Of a stretch of 64,000 nucleotides of DNA, positions 46,901 through 60,700 are shown one piece after another. The notes beneath the pieces were generated by a model. The model saw only the letters and a program-made list of their open reading frames with translations, did no database searches and was not told where the DNA came from. Made by a program: the position numbers and the translations under genes. The DNA lies in NCBI GenBank assembly GCA_003290165.1, contig QNQO01008304.1, forward strand, positions 62,001 to 126,000, read 5' to 3'. The DNA comes from Berberis thunbergii. Lineage: Eukaryota; Streptophyta; Magnoliopsida; Ranunculales; Berberidaceae. The stretch's first letter is position 1, and every line of letters starts with the position of its first letter.

Positions 46901-49900
46901 CATCTTCCTTCTATTACGGGATTGTTTTTCGATTTTTTGTATGCTAATTGGGAGAGCAGTATGTTGGTACCTTAATGCCTTTAAGTTACCTTTTGTGTAA
47001 TAGCCGTTGTGATTCAAAAAGTATTTCACTTTTGAAAAAAAAAATTAGATGCCCTACACTCCTTTCGTGAGCATGGATAAGAAACGAAAGAGGAGAAAGG
47101 TCAAAGGTCTGATCGCGGGGTTAGAGTAATAGTGCCCAAGGAAAAAGTGATGGAGCCTAGAGACAAAAATAGTTCGAGAGTTCTTGTTTATACGAGTTTG
47201 ATATCTATAGGCAAACTAATGGAGGTGAAGGGTTTCATTTCTGTTATAAATCCTTGGAATGACACTACTTTTATGTGTTGTAGAGTTTGTCGGACATAGT
47301 CCAAGTACTAAACAGTAAAATTTGCATTTTGAGCCCCTTACCATAAAAGATGTCCTAAGGTGTTGGGTGCCTAAAGCAAGGGAGCCCTCAGTATTGGGCA
47401 AGGTGCCGAGTGAGATCCATATTTCTTGTTATTTTTCGCCCTCTAAAAGCTAAGTCCTTGGGCGACCCCAAGTTAGGTAAAAGTTAGTCCTCACACCGGA
47501 AGTGTACTGGATTGAAAATTTAAACTTCGCCTTACCCTTCCCTCTAGCTAGATTGGATATAAAACATATCCCTTTAGGTGTATTCAGTTTTCTTGGAAGA
47601 ACTTGTTGATGTAAGCAAAGTTGCTCAAATTGGAGGTTTAGAGTCTTAAATGAAACTATAAATTTGTCGTGGTTTCTTGTTTTATGATATCCAATATGAT
47701 TACTCTTTGCCGAATAAGAATTAGAAGAAATTTTCAAGTAGTTCTCTAGAGGAGATGGTAATGATGAATATCTGGGGTACTGCTTGGCCAAAACCAAAGC
47801 AATTTTTCTTGTCAGCATTTCTATACTCGATTTGAGATTTGATAAGGCAACAATAACACCTCTCTATTGCTTTTTAATCACTTGCCAATGAAACATTCTT
47901 TTGCCATCTAAACTAAACTTAAAATGAATATTCAGAATAATTAGCATGACTTGCATTTCTAAAATAAACTTAATTCTTTTGCCAATGAAACATCTTCTAT
48001 TAATTATGCACAAGGATGCACAGACTCTTCAAAAAACTCTCGTTTCGAGAGTCGGATACGTGTCGGACGGACTCGCGTCCGACACGTGGTCAACGATCAA
48101 GACACATTGATTGAGACCGACACAGCCAGGACACGGCTCCGAGACGGCGAATGTTTTTTTTTTCTTATTTTTCTCTGTTGATTTTCGGAAGTAGTTCTTG
48201 AAGAAACTAGTTTTCCTGCACTCAATTGCAATCGCCAATTCTTCGATTCCTTCAGTCGAGGAGATGGGTTGTTTCAATTAGAGCACATCTTCACGCCATA
48301 CTCAATCTGAGGGTTCTTGACTGACATTTTCATTTGATGGTACATCAGGCGTCATCAAGGTCGTTTCTTCCCTCGCTCTAAATTAGATACAATACACAAA
48401 AAAAATGGTATTTTGCTTTATAATTTATCTGTAATTTGATTTATCTGTTTGTGATGACTAATTTGCTCTTAGATACACAATTACACACTATTTTGAAACA
48501 ATTTGTAAATTAGATACTCTCTAGTAAATTTTAACTATCCGAGCATCTCTGTAATTTTTTTTTCTCTTGTTAAGTTCTCATCTTTCAGCTTCAAAAGTAA
48601 AAATTTTAAACAATTTTAAGCTTTAGGTTGTTCATGTTCATATGAGTTGTAAAAATTAATAAAAAGTAAATTTGACCATTTTGTTGTGTCGCCGAGTCCT
48701 AATTTTTTTAAAATTGCCGAGTCGCCATGTTGTGTCCGTGCATCCTTGATTATGCATTATATAGATGTTGAGTATTTTCCTGTTTGACTTTCTTGTTTGG
48801 TGAGGATGCCTTGTAGTTGTCCTTGTTGAAATCACATTCATCTATGCCATGGTATTTTCAGATTTTCTGTGGTACACGTTCTAATAAACCACTCCGTGAA
48901 AAGCATGTGGCTTCATTGATACCATTTATTCCAAAGCTTATACTACACGTCGAGAGCAGCTGGAGATATCGTTTGCTACAGGTTTGATTATTTAATTTAA
49001 AGTCAAAACTATTTTAAATTAGGTTTATTGACGCTATCAAATATCACATTATTTTTTTCAAAATTTTGCTTACATTTAGTGGTTGTTGACACTAGATTCA
49101 TTAGTTGACTTGAAACTACATTGATGCACATTTCACTAATCAATTGACCTTTTATGTTGGATATTTTTATTTCTTATCATAAAAAAAACAAGTTAATTGA
49201 GAATAGCTTCATGCAACCATCTTAACTAGGGGAGCTCATATGCTGTGGAAATTAATGATTCTCCCATACCTAAGTCATGCATTGATATCAAGGAAGCACA
49301 AACTCTTCGAAAACTTGTCGTATCCGTATCCGACACGTATCCAACACACGACATTCGCTTGACATGTCTCTGACACGTGTTGGACATTTGGTCAACGTGT
49401 CGGCAGGTGTCAGACACATGGTCAATGTGGTCAACGTGTCGGACATGCCTCAGATATACCCGAAAATTGGTCAGGACACAGTCAAGATTCGAAAACCAAC
49501 TTTGTTTTATTTTTACTTTTAGATATTTGCAAATAACCACATAATATAATGGTTGTTGATATATCTGAAGTGAATGACTATTCCAATTGCTATTTAAGAC
49601 ATAGGGCAAGAAACCACTAAAGCATAGAGGTAGTCTATACTTTCTCTTAACCTTTGCTTCTTATTTTTTTCTCATTTGCTTATTCTCTACTATACTTTTT
49701 ATCTACTTTAATTGTTTTCTTGCAACAATGTCATCTTCTTCAAGACACTCTAGGAAAACACTTTATTAAATTATTATTTATATGACATTAAAAAAATTAG
49801 TATGCCTTGTCGACGTGTCCCCGAGTCCTAGTTTTAAGAAAATTGCCGAGTCAGCGTGTCGTATCCATGTCTGACACGACGCGCGTGTCCGTATCCGTGC

Positions 49901-51672
49901 ATCCTTGATTGATATCCATGCCAATATTTTTGTTGATGATGGTTATTGTTGAAAGCTATATTAATGATTTTGTGAATAGCATTAAGTTTGTATTAATGGC
50001 TACTACAGGCATTTACAGAAGCATTTAAAGGCTGCAAACCAGACTCCTCCCTCAAACTGACTTGCGTATCTGCAATAGAAGAAATGCTACTTCCAGTAAG
50101 CATTTTTATTCTATCTTTTTCAAATTAAATTGGTCATCTAGATTATTATTTGGAAGGCAACACCATTATGTTCAGTAAAAATTGGCAAGTCTTAACCTTG
50201 AATCTCTGTCTTGCAAAATCTTATTGAAAGTCAAACAAGGAAAGTATGAACTTCACAGATACAAGTGATCCGGATATACTATCCTTCCAAGGAATTTGGA
50301 CTCAAGAACTTCCTGTTTTGCTTGTCCAACTAGGCGATAAGCATCCTTCTTCTTCTAAGGTATGTATTATAGTTCACGATGATTTAGTCATTATGAATTA
50401 ACGATTTAGGCAAAAAACGAAGTGGTTCTAGTTGAGAACTAGTTCGATGTGGGTCCCTAGTTGGCTAAACCATTAGATCCTTGGGATAGATTTGAATCTA
50501 AAAAAGTGGTGTGGATAGCATGCTTTGATGTAAAGAGAATTCTACGTATAATTTACTGTATACCCCATATGTAGAATGTAGAATTTTTTTTAGCTTGTGG
50601 CCGTCTTTCGGTTTAAGTATATATATATATATATATATATATATTACAATTTAGAATGATGTTTTATTATTCATTGCTGACTAAGACAAAGTCTAATCGA
50701 AAGGATTAGAGATAAAAGATGGTTAAGATTGATGATGGGAAATGTATTGAATTTGAGGGTTGATATTCGTTTCCTATGATGACATATTTGTAAATATAAA
50801 ACATGTAGAAGGGTAAAAATAATGAAAAACTTTTGAAAAAAGTTGGATTGTACATGTGGCGGAGAGAGAAAATATTATGTTTTCCTTTTAGCAAAATGAA
50901 AATTATCATAACTATTTACATCGTTGTCGGATTTTGGTAAACTTAGTACGTTGAAATGCATTTTTGGCGATCTTTGCAACAAAATCAATTATCAATACAA
51001 TTGCTAAAATTTTAAAAATATATATTTTATAATTAAAAAACGTATAATGTGTTTCATGTCTTTAATGTTTTTCAAAGCAATAAGACGGGCTAATCATACA
51101 AGAAAAAATGAGTTGTGCATCTTAATGCACATTTAAACAAAAACTCTAAACTTCATGTTTTGTCAAATTCAAAGATTGGAGGAGAACTCATTCTCGGTGT
51201 TAAAATTCCCCCTCTAATTGATTCAAATTTAAGTGATTCTAACCCCAAAATTTATAACATATATTTTAACCTTAGAATAGGCTTACACTTCAATATTGAT
51301 TGAGAGCGAAAATGGGGATAATGACGGAGGTGTTCAGTATGAAATATTTAGCAAAAATAAAATTATGTGGAGTGCCAACGGCATGGGGCATACTCTAGTG
51401 TATACATATATAATTTTTATTTATTTAAATTTTTTTTAGTGTTGGTATTTCACATAGAAGTTCTTGTTACAGATTGTTTTGCATCTTCAACTTCGCTTGG
51501 CTCAACATGCTCCAATGAATTCTTCACTCGCTTGGGAGTATAACAACATGCAACATTCACTGAGAGAATTTTATTGCACGTCTGTTGATGAAGGTAAGGC
51601 CAATTTGCTGAAATGGTTTTATTAATTAACTTATCACTTTTTGTGATTGCTATTATTGTTGTTGTTACTTTG

Positions 51673-51737
<65 letters not shown>

Positions 51738-54700
51738 CACTGAGCTTTATTTTATCATTCATGTTGTTATTCAGAGCCAATTTTGCTTCCCTTCTTTTTG
51801 GTTAATGACCTTGCTACTGTTTGCAGGAGGCATAAGTTATGGACCTTTCACGAAGCTCCCCAAAGATTGCCAGGAACTTGCAATTTGTTCCTTTTATTAC
51901 TTCTCTAGTTGGGACTCACTTCTACTCAAGTCATTGGCCTGCTGTTGCTTGTGTCAGTATTTCAACATCATCCATTCTAGTCTTTTGTGAATTTTTGTAT
52001 TTAGGCCTTTTAATGACTAATTTTCTCTTCATGAGTAAGATCACCACTTTGTTTTTCCAATCAGAACCTGAATAACATTATTGCTTACGAGAACCATTGC
52101 TGTTATCTGCTGCACGTTTGTCACAAAATTAACTTTCTTTTGCATACAGATATTTGGAGACTTAGATTTTGCTTAGCTGTATGATATTGGTGGAAAGACA
52201 AAAATCGTTTTTCCTTATCATGGCACTCATTTCTTTGTGGTATTTAGGCTTCAGTTTCAAGGCAGATAAGCATTTTATGTCAGTTTCGGATTCGAGTGTG
52301 CCTGCTTCCAAGGGGAAAAAATGGGCAACCAAGCAACCGTTATAACTATCGCAACAACAATAACATACGTCATAACAAAATTAGCACAACAATAATGAAC
52401 TAATTAGAAAGACACTGTTATCGGGTGGCTTAGAGAACAACTACTACTTAGGAATTAACAGTATCTCCAATCAATGCTATAGAAAATTATTTGGTGCATT
52501 CAGCTAGGTTTTCCCATAGGAGAACACTATTCACTTCTTGAGATACCAAGCTTCCCAATTCATTGGACTCAACAAGGCATGATACATTTATAAATTGCAA
52601 GTAACTTAACTGGAGATAATTTTTTTTTAAAATTTAATTTTAAACTGCTTCTTTGAAAGTAAATACAAAGAAGGCCACATTGACTCAAACGACGAATTCC
52701 TACGACCAAAATGAACAAAAAGGAGGTGATGATTTTTTTCACCGAAGAACATGAGAGCTCTTGAAAGAACCAAATACAGGAACCTTTCAGTATTGTTGGA
52801 AAAATTTATGGCACATGTTTTATGAACCACCACTAGTAAAATGTAGTGCACATTCCTTGATTCATCCTTGCATATATATTATATATATACTCTTTTCCTT
52901 TTCAATTTTAAAATCAATTAATTCCTCTGGGATCCATCTCTTTGAAATCTGTGCTTCGTGGCCTGGCAAAATTAAATTGGATATGATGGGTACATTGTGC
53001 TAGTGCCTCAAACCTAGTATCATGATGCTCCAAAAAACTAGTATCATAAAAAATAGAGCACAAGCAGTATAAGTTCTGTCCTGATCACTGTCGTCTGAAC
53101 ATAAAACCGAGAACAATGGGAAGATCATCAGACCATCGGAATCATGCTTTAGGACATTACTGTTTTCAGTCTTCATATTGTTTCTTGCCACCTGTGAGAA
53201 CACAACTTATTGAATTCTAAATGCACTGACTCCTCTAGAAAACAAACTCTTCTACTTTAGCTTAGGCATTTTTTTGGCCTCCTAATCAAGTCGAAGTTTC
53301 TTGAAAATTGTGCTATATTTTGCAAACTTCACATTTAATTAAATGACGAAGGGGGAAGAAAAACCCCGACACTCCTAGTGCAGAACTACAACATTCTTTT
53401 GCTTGGAGCAGTAAAAAATTCTTCTTCAACGAGTTTCCAACGTTCTGATACTATTAGTCATCTTTGTGCATGGGCAATCTGATGAAGTGTTCAACATCCT
53501 CAACTTGAAGCTAATTCTTCTGGCTTTTTTGTTTCGAAGCTATCTCTTCATCTTTATCAACTTCTTGAAAACCAAACTTCTTGTCAATATGACAGTCTAG
53601 TTTCTTTCTTTCTCACTGGCTCTATAATCCACAATTGCTGACTCCCAGTGTCTTCTTGTGACACTGCTTTGGCCAATGAGCCTCTTAAAGTTTGCTTTAT
53701 TCTGCAACTTCAAATTTACATAAAGCATTGTGCACATCTGCGCCTTTAGAAGCAGTTTTTTCATTGCTTTATTTCAATGTGAATGTAGGTACTGACTTGG
53801 AACTAGACCTACTGTTTCGAATCATTGAAGTTCTGCAATCATCCTACAAAGCTGGACACATTCATATTGCGGAGTATACCAGTTTCCTAGTCACTTTACT
53901 TGCACGTTTTGATGTTCATCCTGGTAATGTATCGTATTATATTTTCCCCACATTACTATTTGTCAATTTATTTTTCGTCAACTAATAATGTTATGGATAT
54001 TGGTATATGAGAGCATGTATAAATACTAGGAAAAGAGTTACCTTTCTACTACAAATTTTCTTTATTGATAATACTATGCTTATGGGCTTTTTTTTTGTTT
54101 AAAGCCTGCCTGATGCAAAATCCAACCCCATAAATAATCAAGATCTCCACAATAATTGCTTTAATATTATTTCTTGCTGTTGATTATCAGTATATTTCTT
54201 GAGGTTTGATTGATAAAAACAATAAAAAGAAAAAAAAAATTAATTGCTTCAATCTCAGAAACTTCAGCCGTGGCAGAAGCTTGGACTGCTCCAAATATGG
54301 GAGGGCTTGACTTATCTCTGATTGGGAAATGGTCTGGACTAGATTACTCCATGCCCTAGCGCGGGTGGTGTTGAGAGAAAGGAACAACAGGATATTTAAG
54401 GGAGTAACCAAGGATGTACATAGTCTGTGGATGGAGATTAAGGTCACTTTGTGGGTATGGGGCCATACTTGGGTATATTCAAGGACACTCACTTCTCTCC
54501 CTGTATCTTTGATTAGGGCAAGACCATGAGAAATACAAATACAAACACATAGCATTCAAGTTGTATACTTTTTGCTTTACTGATGAAATGAAATACATTT
54601 TGTTTTGTTGATTAAAAAAAACTATAAATTCCAGAAACTTGTTATAGTCTTACAGAACATATTGTTATTATGCTCATTCCAAATCGACCAACTAAAAGCT

Positions 54701-57700
54701 AAAGGGTGCATCTTGCCTCTAGTCGTTAAAGTGCACAGGGGACTTCCAACATCTCAACACCTCCCACTGCATCTCAACACCTCCCACTGAACCTGGCATA
54801 ACACAATACAAACCAAACAGCCGCAAGAATTGCATTCACTCTATAAACTCATTTGCAATGGTGGAGAGCTGCGAGGTGCTCCAATGATGGTATTGCAAAA
54901 CATACAAGACATATCAATATGTCCATGGTGCAGTCTATTGAAGATTTGTTCCAATTAATTCTTTTGTTGGTCCAGGGGAGGGGGTGTGTGACCTTTGTAT
55001 TCTTGTTAATGTCTCGAGGAGTTGAAACGTCCTTTTTTTTGCGTTTTAAAACATTTCAGCATGTGATTTTTAAAGGATATGTTTGGAAATTTAAAATAAA
55101 AAAAAAACCTAACCTTCGTGTGATTGCTCAACATCCCTACTGCTCTCTATGACTTCATGTAGGACTGCTCTTCATCAAATCAATCAAGCTTAATATGAAA
55201 AATGATTTCTCCTTCTCGTATCCGAATCAACTACACCATCAGTCATCATTCTTCGTCAAATCACGCATGGTTTCTCCTTCTCCATCTCTTCAATTCCTCC
55301 TCTCCCCCTCCCCTCCTTTCTCGTGTTTAAACTTTAAAGTTGTGATGGAACAAAACACATAAATTGTGAGCTGAGGCTGTTTGTTATTGATGGTGGTGAT
55401 TCAGTGGTCAAGGGTGAGGATGTGGGGGGTTATTGATAGGGACACAGTTTATAAATGTTGGTGGTCTGTGCCAAACAGCCTCAGCTCATGCCCTCTTATT
55501 CAACTGAGGCTGATGATGAAAACAAAGCAACCCCACAAGACGTCGTTTTGTTTTTTAACAAAATTTTTGTGCCAATTTGATTTGGATTCAGGTTGGTAAT
55601 GTGTTATCAAAATGTATATGAAGGGAAGGATGAAGTTAATTTGATGCTTTTCATGAAGATTGATCATCATTAGCTTTTTTTGGATGATATTTTGTCCACA
55701 AATACACGTTTATAATGTTATGGGTTTGTTAAAGCTATTACTTGGCTAAACAAACCCTAGATCGTAACCCTGACTTGCGATAATTATGAGCTTCATACTA
55801 GACCCGACCAAATGAAATAATTAAAAGAAAACTATTTACTAAGCATACTTTTCATCCTTTTTGAAGTTACATTTTCATCTCCACGTTTTAACTTGTTTTC
55901 ACACGCTTTGTAACATAATGAGCCTCGATGCATACAGTTGGTATGCTTCAATGTAGTTAAGGCGGACAGGCCTGAAAATGCCTCACTTCACTGAGGCGGT
56001 CTTAACTTTTTAATTTTTTTTTTATAAAATTGAAACATATTAGCATAGTATTATACATCATCATTTTGATAAGTATTATAAACAAATATGTGCAAAACGT
56101 GACACAACTACCTAGAATCAAAATGTTTTTTAAAGATTTTTATAATAAATTGAAACATATTAGCATAGTAGTATACATCATCATTTTGATAAGTATTATA
56201 AGCAAATATGTACAAAAAGTGTATAACTACCTAGAATCAAAATAAAAATATAATAAAGTTGCATAGCATAGCAAAAAGATGCACTACATAATTGTCAAGT
56301 AACTTGCAAACATCTACTAAATCGTTAATATTCAATAATCTTGAAAGAATAGAAACTTGAGAATATTAAACATTTGTTAGAAGAATTGTTGGTAAAAATC
56401 CACAAGTATAAACACTATTAGTATTACAAAAGCATAAAAATCATTGAACTAAGCTGTGAAAAATCAAGATTGATGTTTATCACATATTGATAAAAACATG
56501 GTATGTTTTATGTTGTTTTTATCAAGTTGATCAAATATTACACCAAGAAACATAAAACTTTATTATAGAGTGGGTTGCAACATCTTTTTGCAGCAATTAG
56601 GCTGCAAATGGGTTGCAATTGGGCTGGCTACAATCAGTTTTTGGGCTGAGGTGGTTGAGGCAGTGAGGTGGTTGAGGCGGATGCTTCATTTCACTGCACC
56701 GCATTGCCTTTCTTTGAGGCGGAATTTTATAAAAACACCTTGAGGCGCGCCTAGGTCGCGTCGCCTTGACTACATTGGTATGCTTTATTAAAACATGGCT
56801 TTGTGTCACAGATTCTAAGGGGTGCTACTAACTAGTGTAGTATTTGGTTAAGCCGTTGGACTTTGATCTATATGTTACCAGGGGCCTTCTCTGGATACGT
56901 CCAATAAATTTCTCATTACTAGCAAAATAACTGATTATAAGTACACCACCTAAATAACTTTGTAACATAAAAACAAACTTATTCAAGTAATTGTCATGTC
57001 ATAAATTTCAAAGTATGAAGGTCTACAGTTATTTGTGTTTTTTTTTTTTTTTTTTATTACTTTTCTTCCTTCATTGTCATCATCAAATCCCATTCCCGAT
57101 ACTCTCAGGGTCAGTTACACGTATTTTGGTTTTCCAAGCAATGTGGTCTTTCACCTAATCCAAGCCTCAACGATGTCTTCGTTCACTGCCTTCATCCAAG
57201 TTTTCAATGGTCTTCCCCTTCATCTACACTCCATTAACTTACAAATTTAGACATTTTTTCATTGGCGCCGTGTTTGGTTTCCTCTGCACGTGACCAAACC
57301 ACGTTAAATGTCTTTCTCGAATTTTGTCTTCCATGAGTGCTACACCTAAGTATCTCCTTTCAGCATGTCATAAATTACATCCTCAAAGACCTTAATTAGT
57401 TCTTCTTTAGTATCTTGTTAGTACGTATTATTTCATTGATGGATGTTATGTTTACAGGAAAGGTTGACAGTTCACACAAGAACATTGAGGAAAATTCACA
57501 AATTATAGCTTTCAAGTCCATAACTCATAGAGTTTGTTCTTGCCTGTATGAAATGGGTGATGATGCTATTGTTCTTCAAATGTTGGAGAAAATCATTCTC
57601 TATAGGCTGGTATGTTAATACAACTTTCCATTTTTTTTTAATAATATTTTTATGTGTCCATCAATTAAATAAGTTGAAATTTACAATTTTTATTTCATAA

Positions 57701-60700
57701 TGTCTCTTATAGAAATTTTTTTTTGTTGCTTATTTTACTTTTTAGTCACTCAACCCGCCTTTAGACAACATGTGTGCCATGCTCAGAGTACTTGCTTTAC
57801 TAGACTCCAAACCAACAAAACTTCCAGGGGAGAGTACTTCAATTCTAGGCAATTCCCTTCTGGAGTACCTAATTGATGTTGCTAATGTAAGTATTTCTCG
57901 TACTATCCAAAATCTTGTTTGATAGATTATGTAACAACAGTTTTCCTTTCATTGCTTCACGTTAACTGTTTAGTTGGGCAATGTTTATAAAGTTGACTCT
58001 TACTGTGAATATATTGCAAAGGGATTTGCTTTATATCATTGGAATTAATGGAGACTAGTTGGAATCTAGAGTCAGCTATCTCTGGTTCATTCGATCAAGT
58101 AAAGCACAAGTCAGTGTAGTTAAGGCGGTGAGGTGAAGGTGACGCAGACGGGCCTGAAAACGCCTCAGAGGCAAGGCAGACACCTCACTTCACTGAGGCG
58201 ATCTTAACATTTTATTATTATTATAATCAGTTGTTTGATTACAGGTATGAAATTGACACATCCATCACAATATACTTTGCCATGTATAGCATAAAATCAA
58301 CAACAGGAATAAATAACAAAATAACAGATTTTTATACTGTCATCTTTAGTTCTTTACACTTACAGTAAAATTTGCAAAAAAAAAAAAAAGACAAAGACAA
58401 AGCTGAACTGATTTTTGTAGATTGATTTCTATCCTAGATCAGAAAAGAAAATGAAATACAAAACTGATCAGCAAAAAAAATCAGAGCAGATGAAGACAAG
58501 AGAAGAAGAATACAAGAGAAGAACAAATCAGAAAAAAATAAAAAAAAATCAATCAGCAGAAAGACAAGAACAAATCAGCAAGAGAAGAAAAATCAATCAA
58601 CAAAAAAAACATATCAGCGAGAGAAGAAAAACAGATTAGAAAAAAAAAAAAACTGATCGACGTAAAAAAAAAAGATCAGCAAGAGAAGAAAACTTGTCTA
58701 CAACAGCAAAAAACAGATCGACAAGAGAAGAAAAACAAATCAGCAAGCCAAAAAGCTGATTTGAAGGAGCAGCAACACCCAAGCTCTTGTCTTGAGTCCA
58801 AAAATGAGCAGGGGCAAACTATTGAGGCGTGCCTGAGTGCGAGGCATTTGTTGGCCCAAGTGAGGTGTACGCCTTATGTATAGCTGATGAGACACGTTAA
58901 GCCTGATTTAATTGAAGTTCGAGTACTGAGGCGTATTGAGGCTTATGCCGCAATTTTATGAGGTCGAACTCATTGATTTGAAACCCAAAATCCAGAACTC
59001 CCATCAGTTGACAGCTTTGAATTTATGATTGGTTTATTGGCTTCTTATTTGACAAAAAGCCACTGGACAACACTGATTTCCTCACTATGACATTTTTCTT
59101 TTGTGATGTTGATTTCATTGAATAGTTGATAGCTTTATGATATTCTCATATGTTTATTTTATATTTTATTTGTTTACTATTTATTTAGCCTTTTATCAAC
59201 TATAGAAATGATGTCATTGGATGAGATTCAATCTGAAACACTGAAGTTTACCCATGACACTTTAATGAATGGAATCATAGCTGCCTGTTGTGTTGCATAA
59301 TCAGACTCAAACTGGTTTGGTTTGTCGTGACGTTTTAGATGACAAGAAGTCGGTGTCAGTGAAAGTCATTTTTATGAATTGAGTTTTAATCCAGTCCAAA
59401 TGGATGAAAGTCTAGGATTTTTTCTCCGTGAAGAATTTTTTTAAATGTCTAATAATTTTTGAGTTACTTGTTTTACTCTGCACCATACATAGTGGAGTGG
59501 ATTTCTTTTAATAACTGGGGCTGTTCCAACAGTCTTCTTGGAATATAGGATCAATTCCAAAGCTAGGTTTAGCCGGTTGAGAATGGCTAGTTCTTACTTC
59601 TTAGGTCACAGGTTGATAGCATGATACTAAATTAGATCTCTGTTGGTCAGATGTTTTGAACTGCCAGCTCACATTAGACAATCCCCCAAAATAGTAATTA
59701 AAAAAAGCTTTTATCAAAAGTTTCAAGTATAGTAGGCTTTATACACACACACACACACACACACACATATATCTATAAGAAAAATGTGTCTATAGTCCTG
59801 AGCCCCTTCAGTTTTACCTCTTTATAGGCTAATCAACAGATCAGATAAATCCTAAAAATATTATCCAGATCTTATAATTAAATGCTATCTAACAAGGATA
59901 CTCCATAAGATATAAAGCGTTTCGAAATGTATTGTGTTGGATATGCGTATCGAAACCCACAAATACTCCTATCATACTCCATGATACTCATAGATCATCG
60001 ACTTTCTTACATATTGTTGAAAAGTTTTCAATTTTTTACAAATTTTACAAACATATTGGCAAGTTATTAGTACATAAGTAGAAACATTGACTTACAATTG
60101 AACGAATAAAACTAATAATCAAAACTTATTGGTGAAGAAGTGATAATACTAAAATGTACTGGCGTATCCGCAGTGTATCCTGTATTTTTTTATTTTTTAT
60201 TTTTTTGCCAATGTCAGATACCTTGTACTCGTGTTGGATACCAATACCAGTGTCCATGTCGTTGAGCATAGGTTTATGTCTAGATCTTGGGTTTTAGGTT
60301 TGTCTATGATCCGACCCGATAAGGACCAGTTGATAAGTTATTGACCAGCTTTAGGTCTGTTGAGGTGTGATCTGAACTTATAAGCTAAGTTTGACGCCAT
60401 ATCACACGTAGGACTTACAAGCTTCACCTGATCAGTACAGCAGTTGATAGAAATTCATTCCAAGGAATTGCAAAGAAGAAATCTATGCTGCACCAACGTG
60501 CTTTCATGGGTTCTTGAATGGTCTCTTCTTTGAGATGTTCAAACTTCCTAACATTCACTTTTTTTTGTTGATTTTCCTGTTTTAGACCTTTCTCTTGGAT
60601 TCAATAATACATTTCTTTTATACAAATGTAATGTCTCAAAAGAATGGCATTTTGAAATTACATCAATCATCTGTTTTTTATCCTGTGCAGTACATTTCAG

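Larger units (their letters stand above)
40006..47043 (+). mobile_element. LINE (non-LTR) 3' fragment split by a chromovirus
   Basis: The LINE portions are 40006-40191 and 45771-47043. The left piece reads YLGLPLGAKNMNRHSWDPV, the thumb part of a plant L1 reverse transcriptase. The right piece continues it (FFWCGGEED) and includes a zf-RVT-type block (FPMKLVWKKGISSRESLFMW). A poly(A) tail at 47034-47043 precedes a 17-bp target duplication, ATTAGAYGCCCTAYACT (39989-40005 and 47044-47060), with two mismatches. The 5' part, including ORF1 and most of the RT, is missing, as is common for LINEs. The frame is broken. Confidence 0.85.

Noticed and set aside
51450..51990. Open frames with long Ile runs on both strands
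   Set aside because: They are translations of the (ATT)n microsatellite. The plus frame also overlaps true exon 14 but does not use its splice sites.
58451..58639. Lys/Glu/Gln-rich small protein
   Set aside because: By-product of an A-rich tandem repeat inside an hAT-type element.
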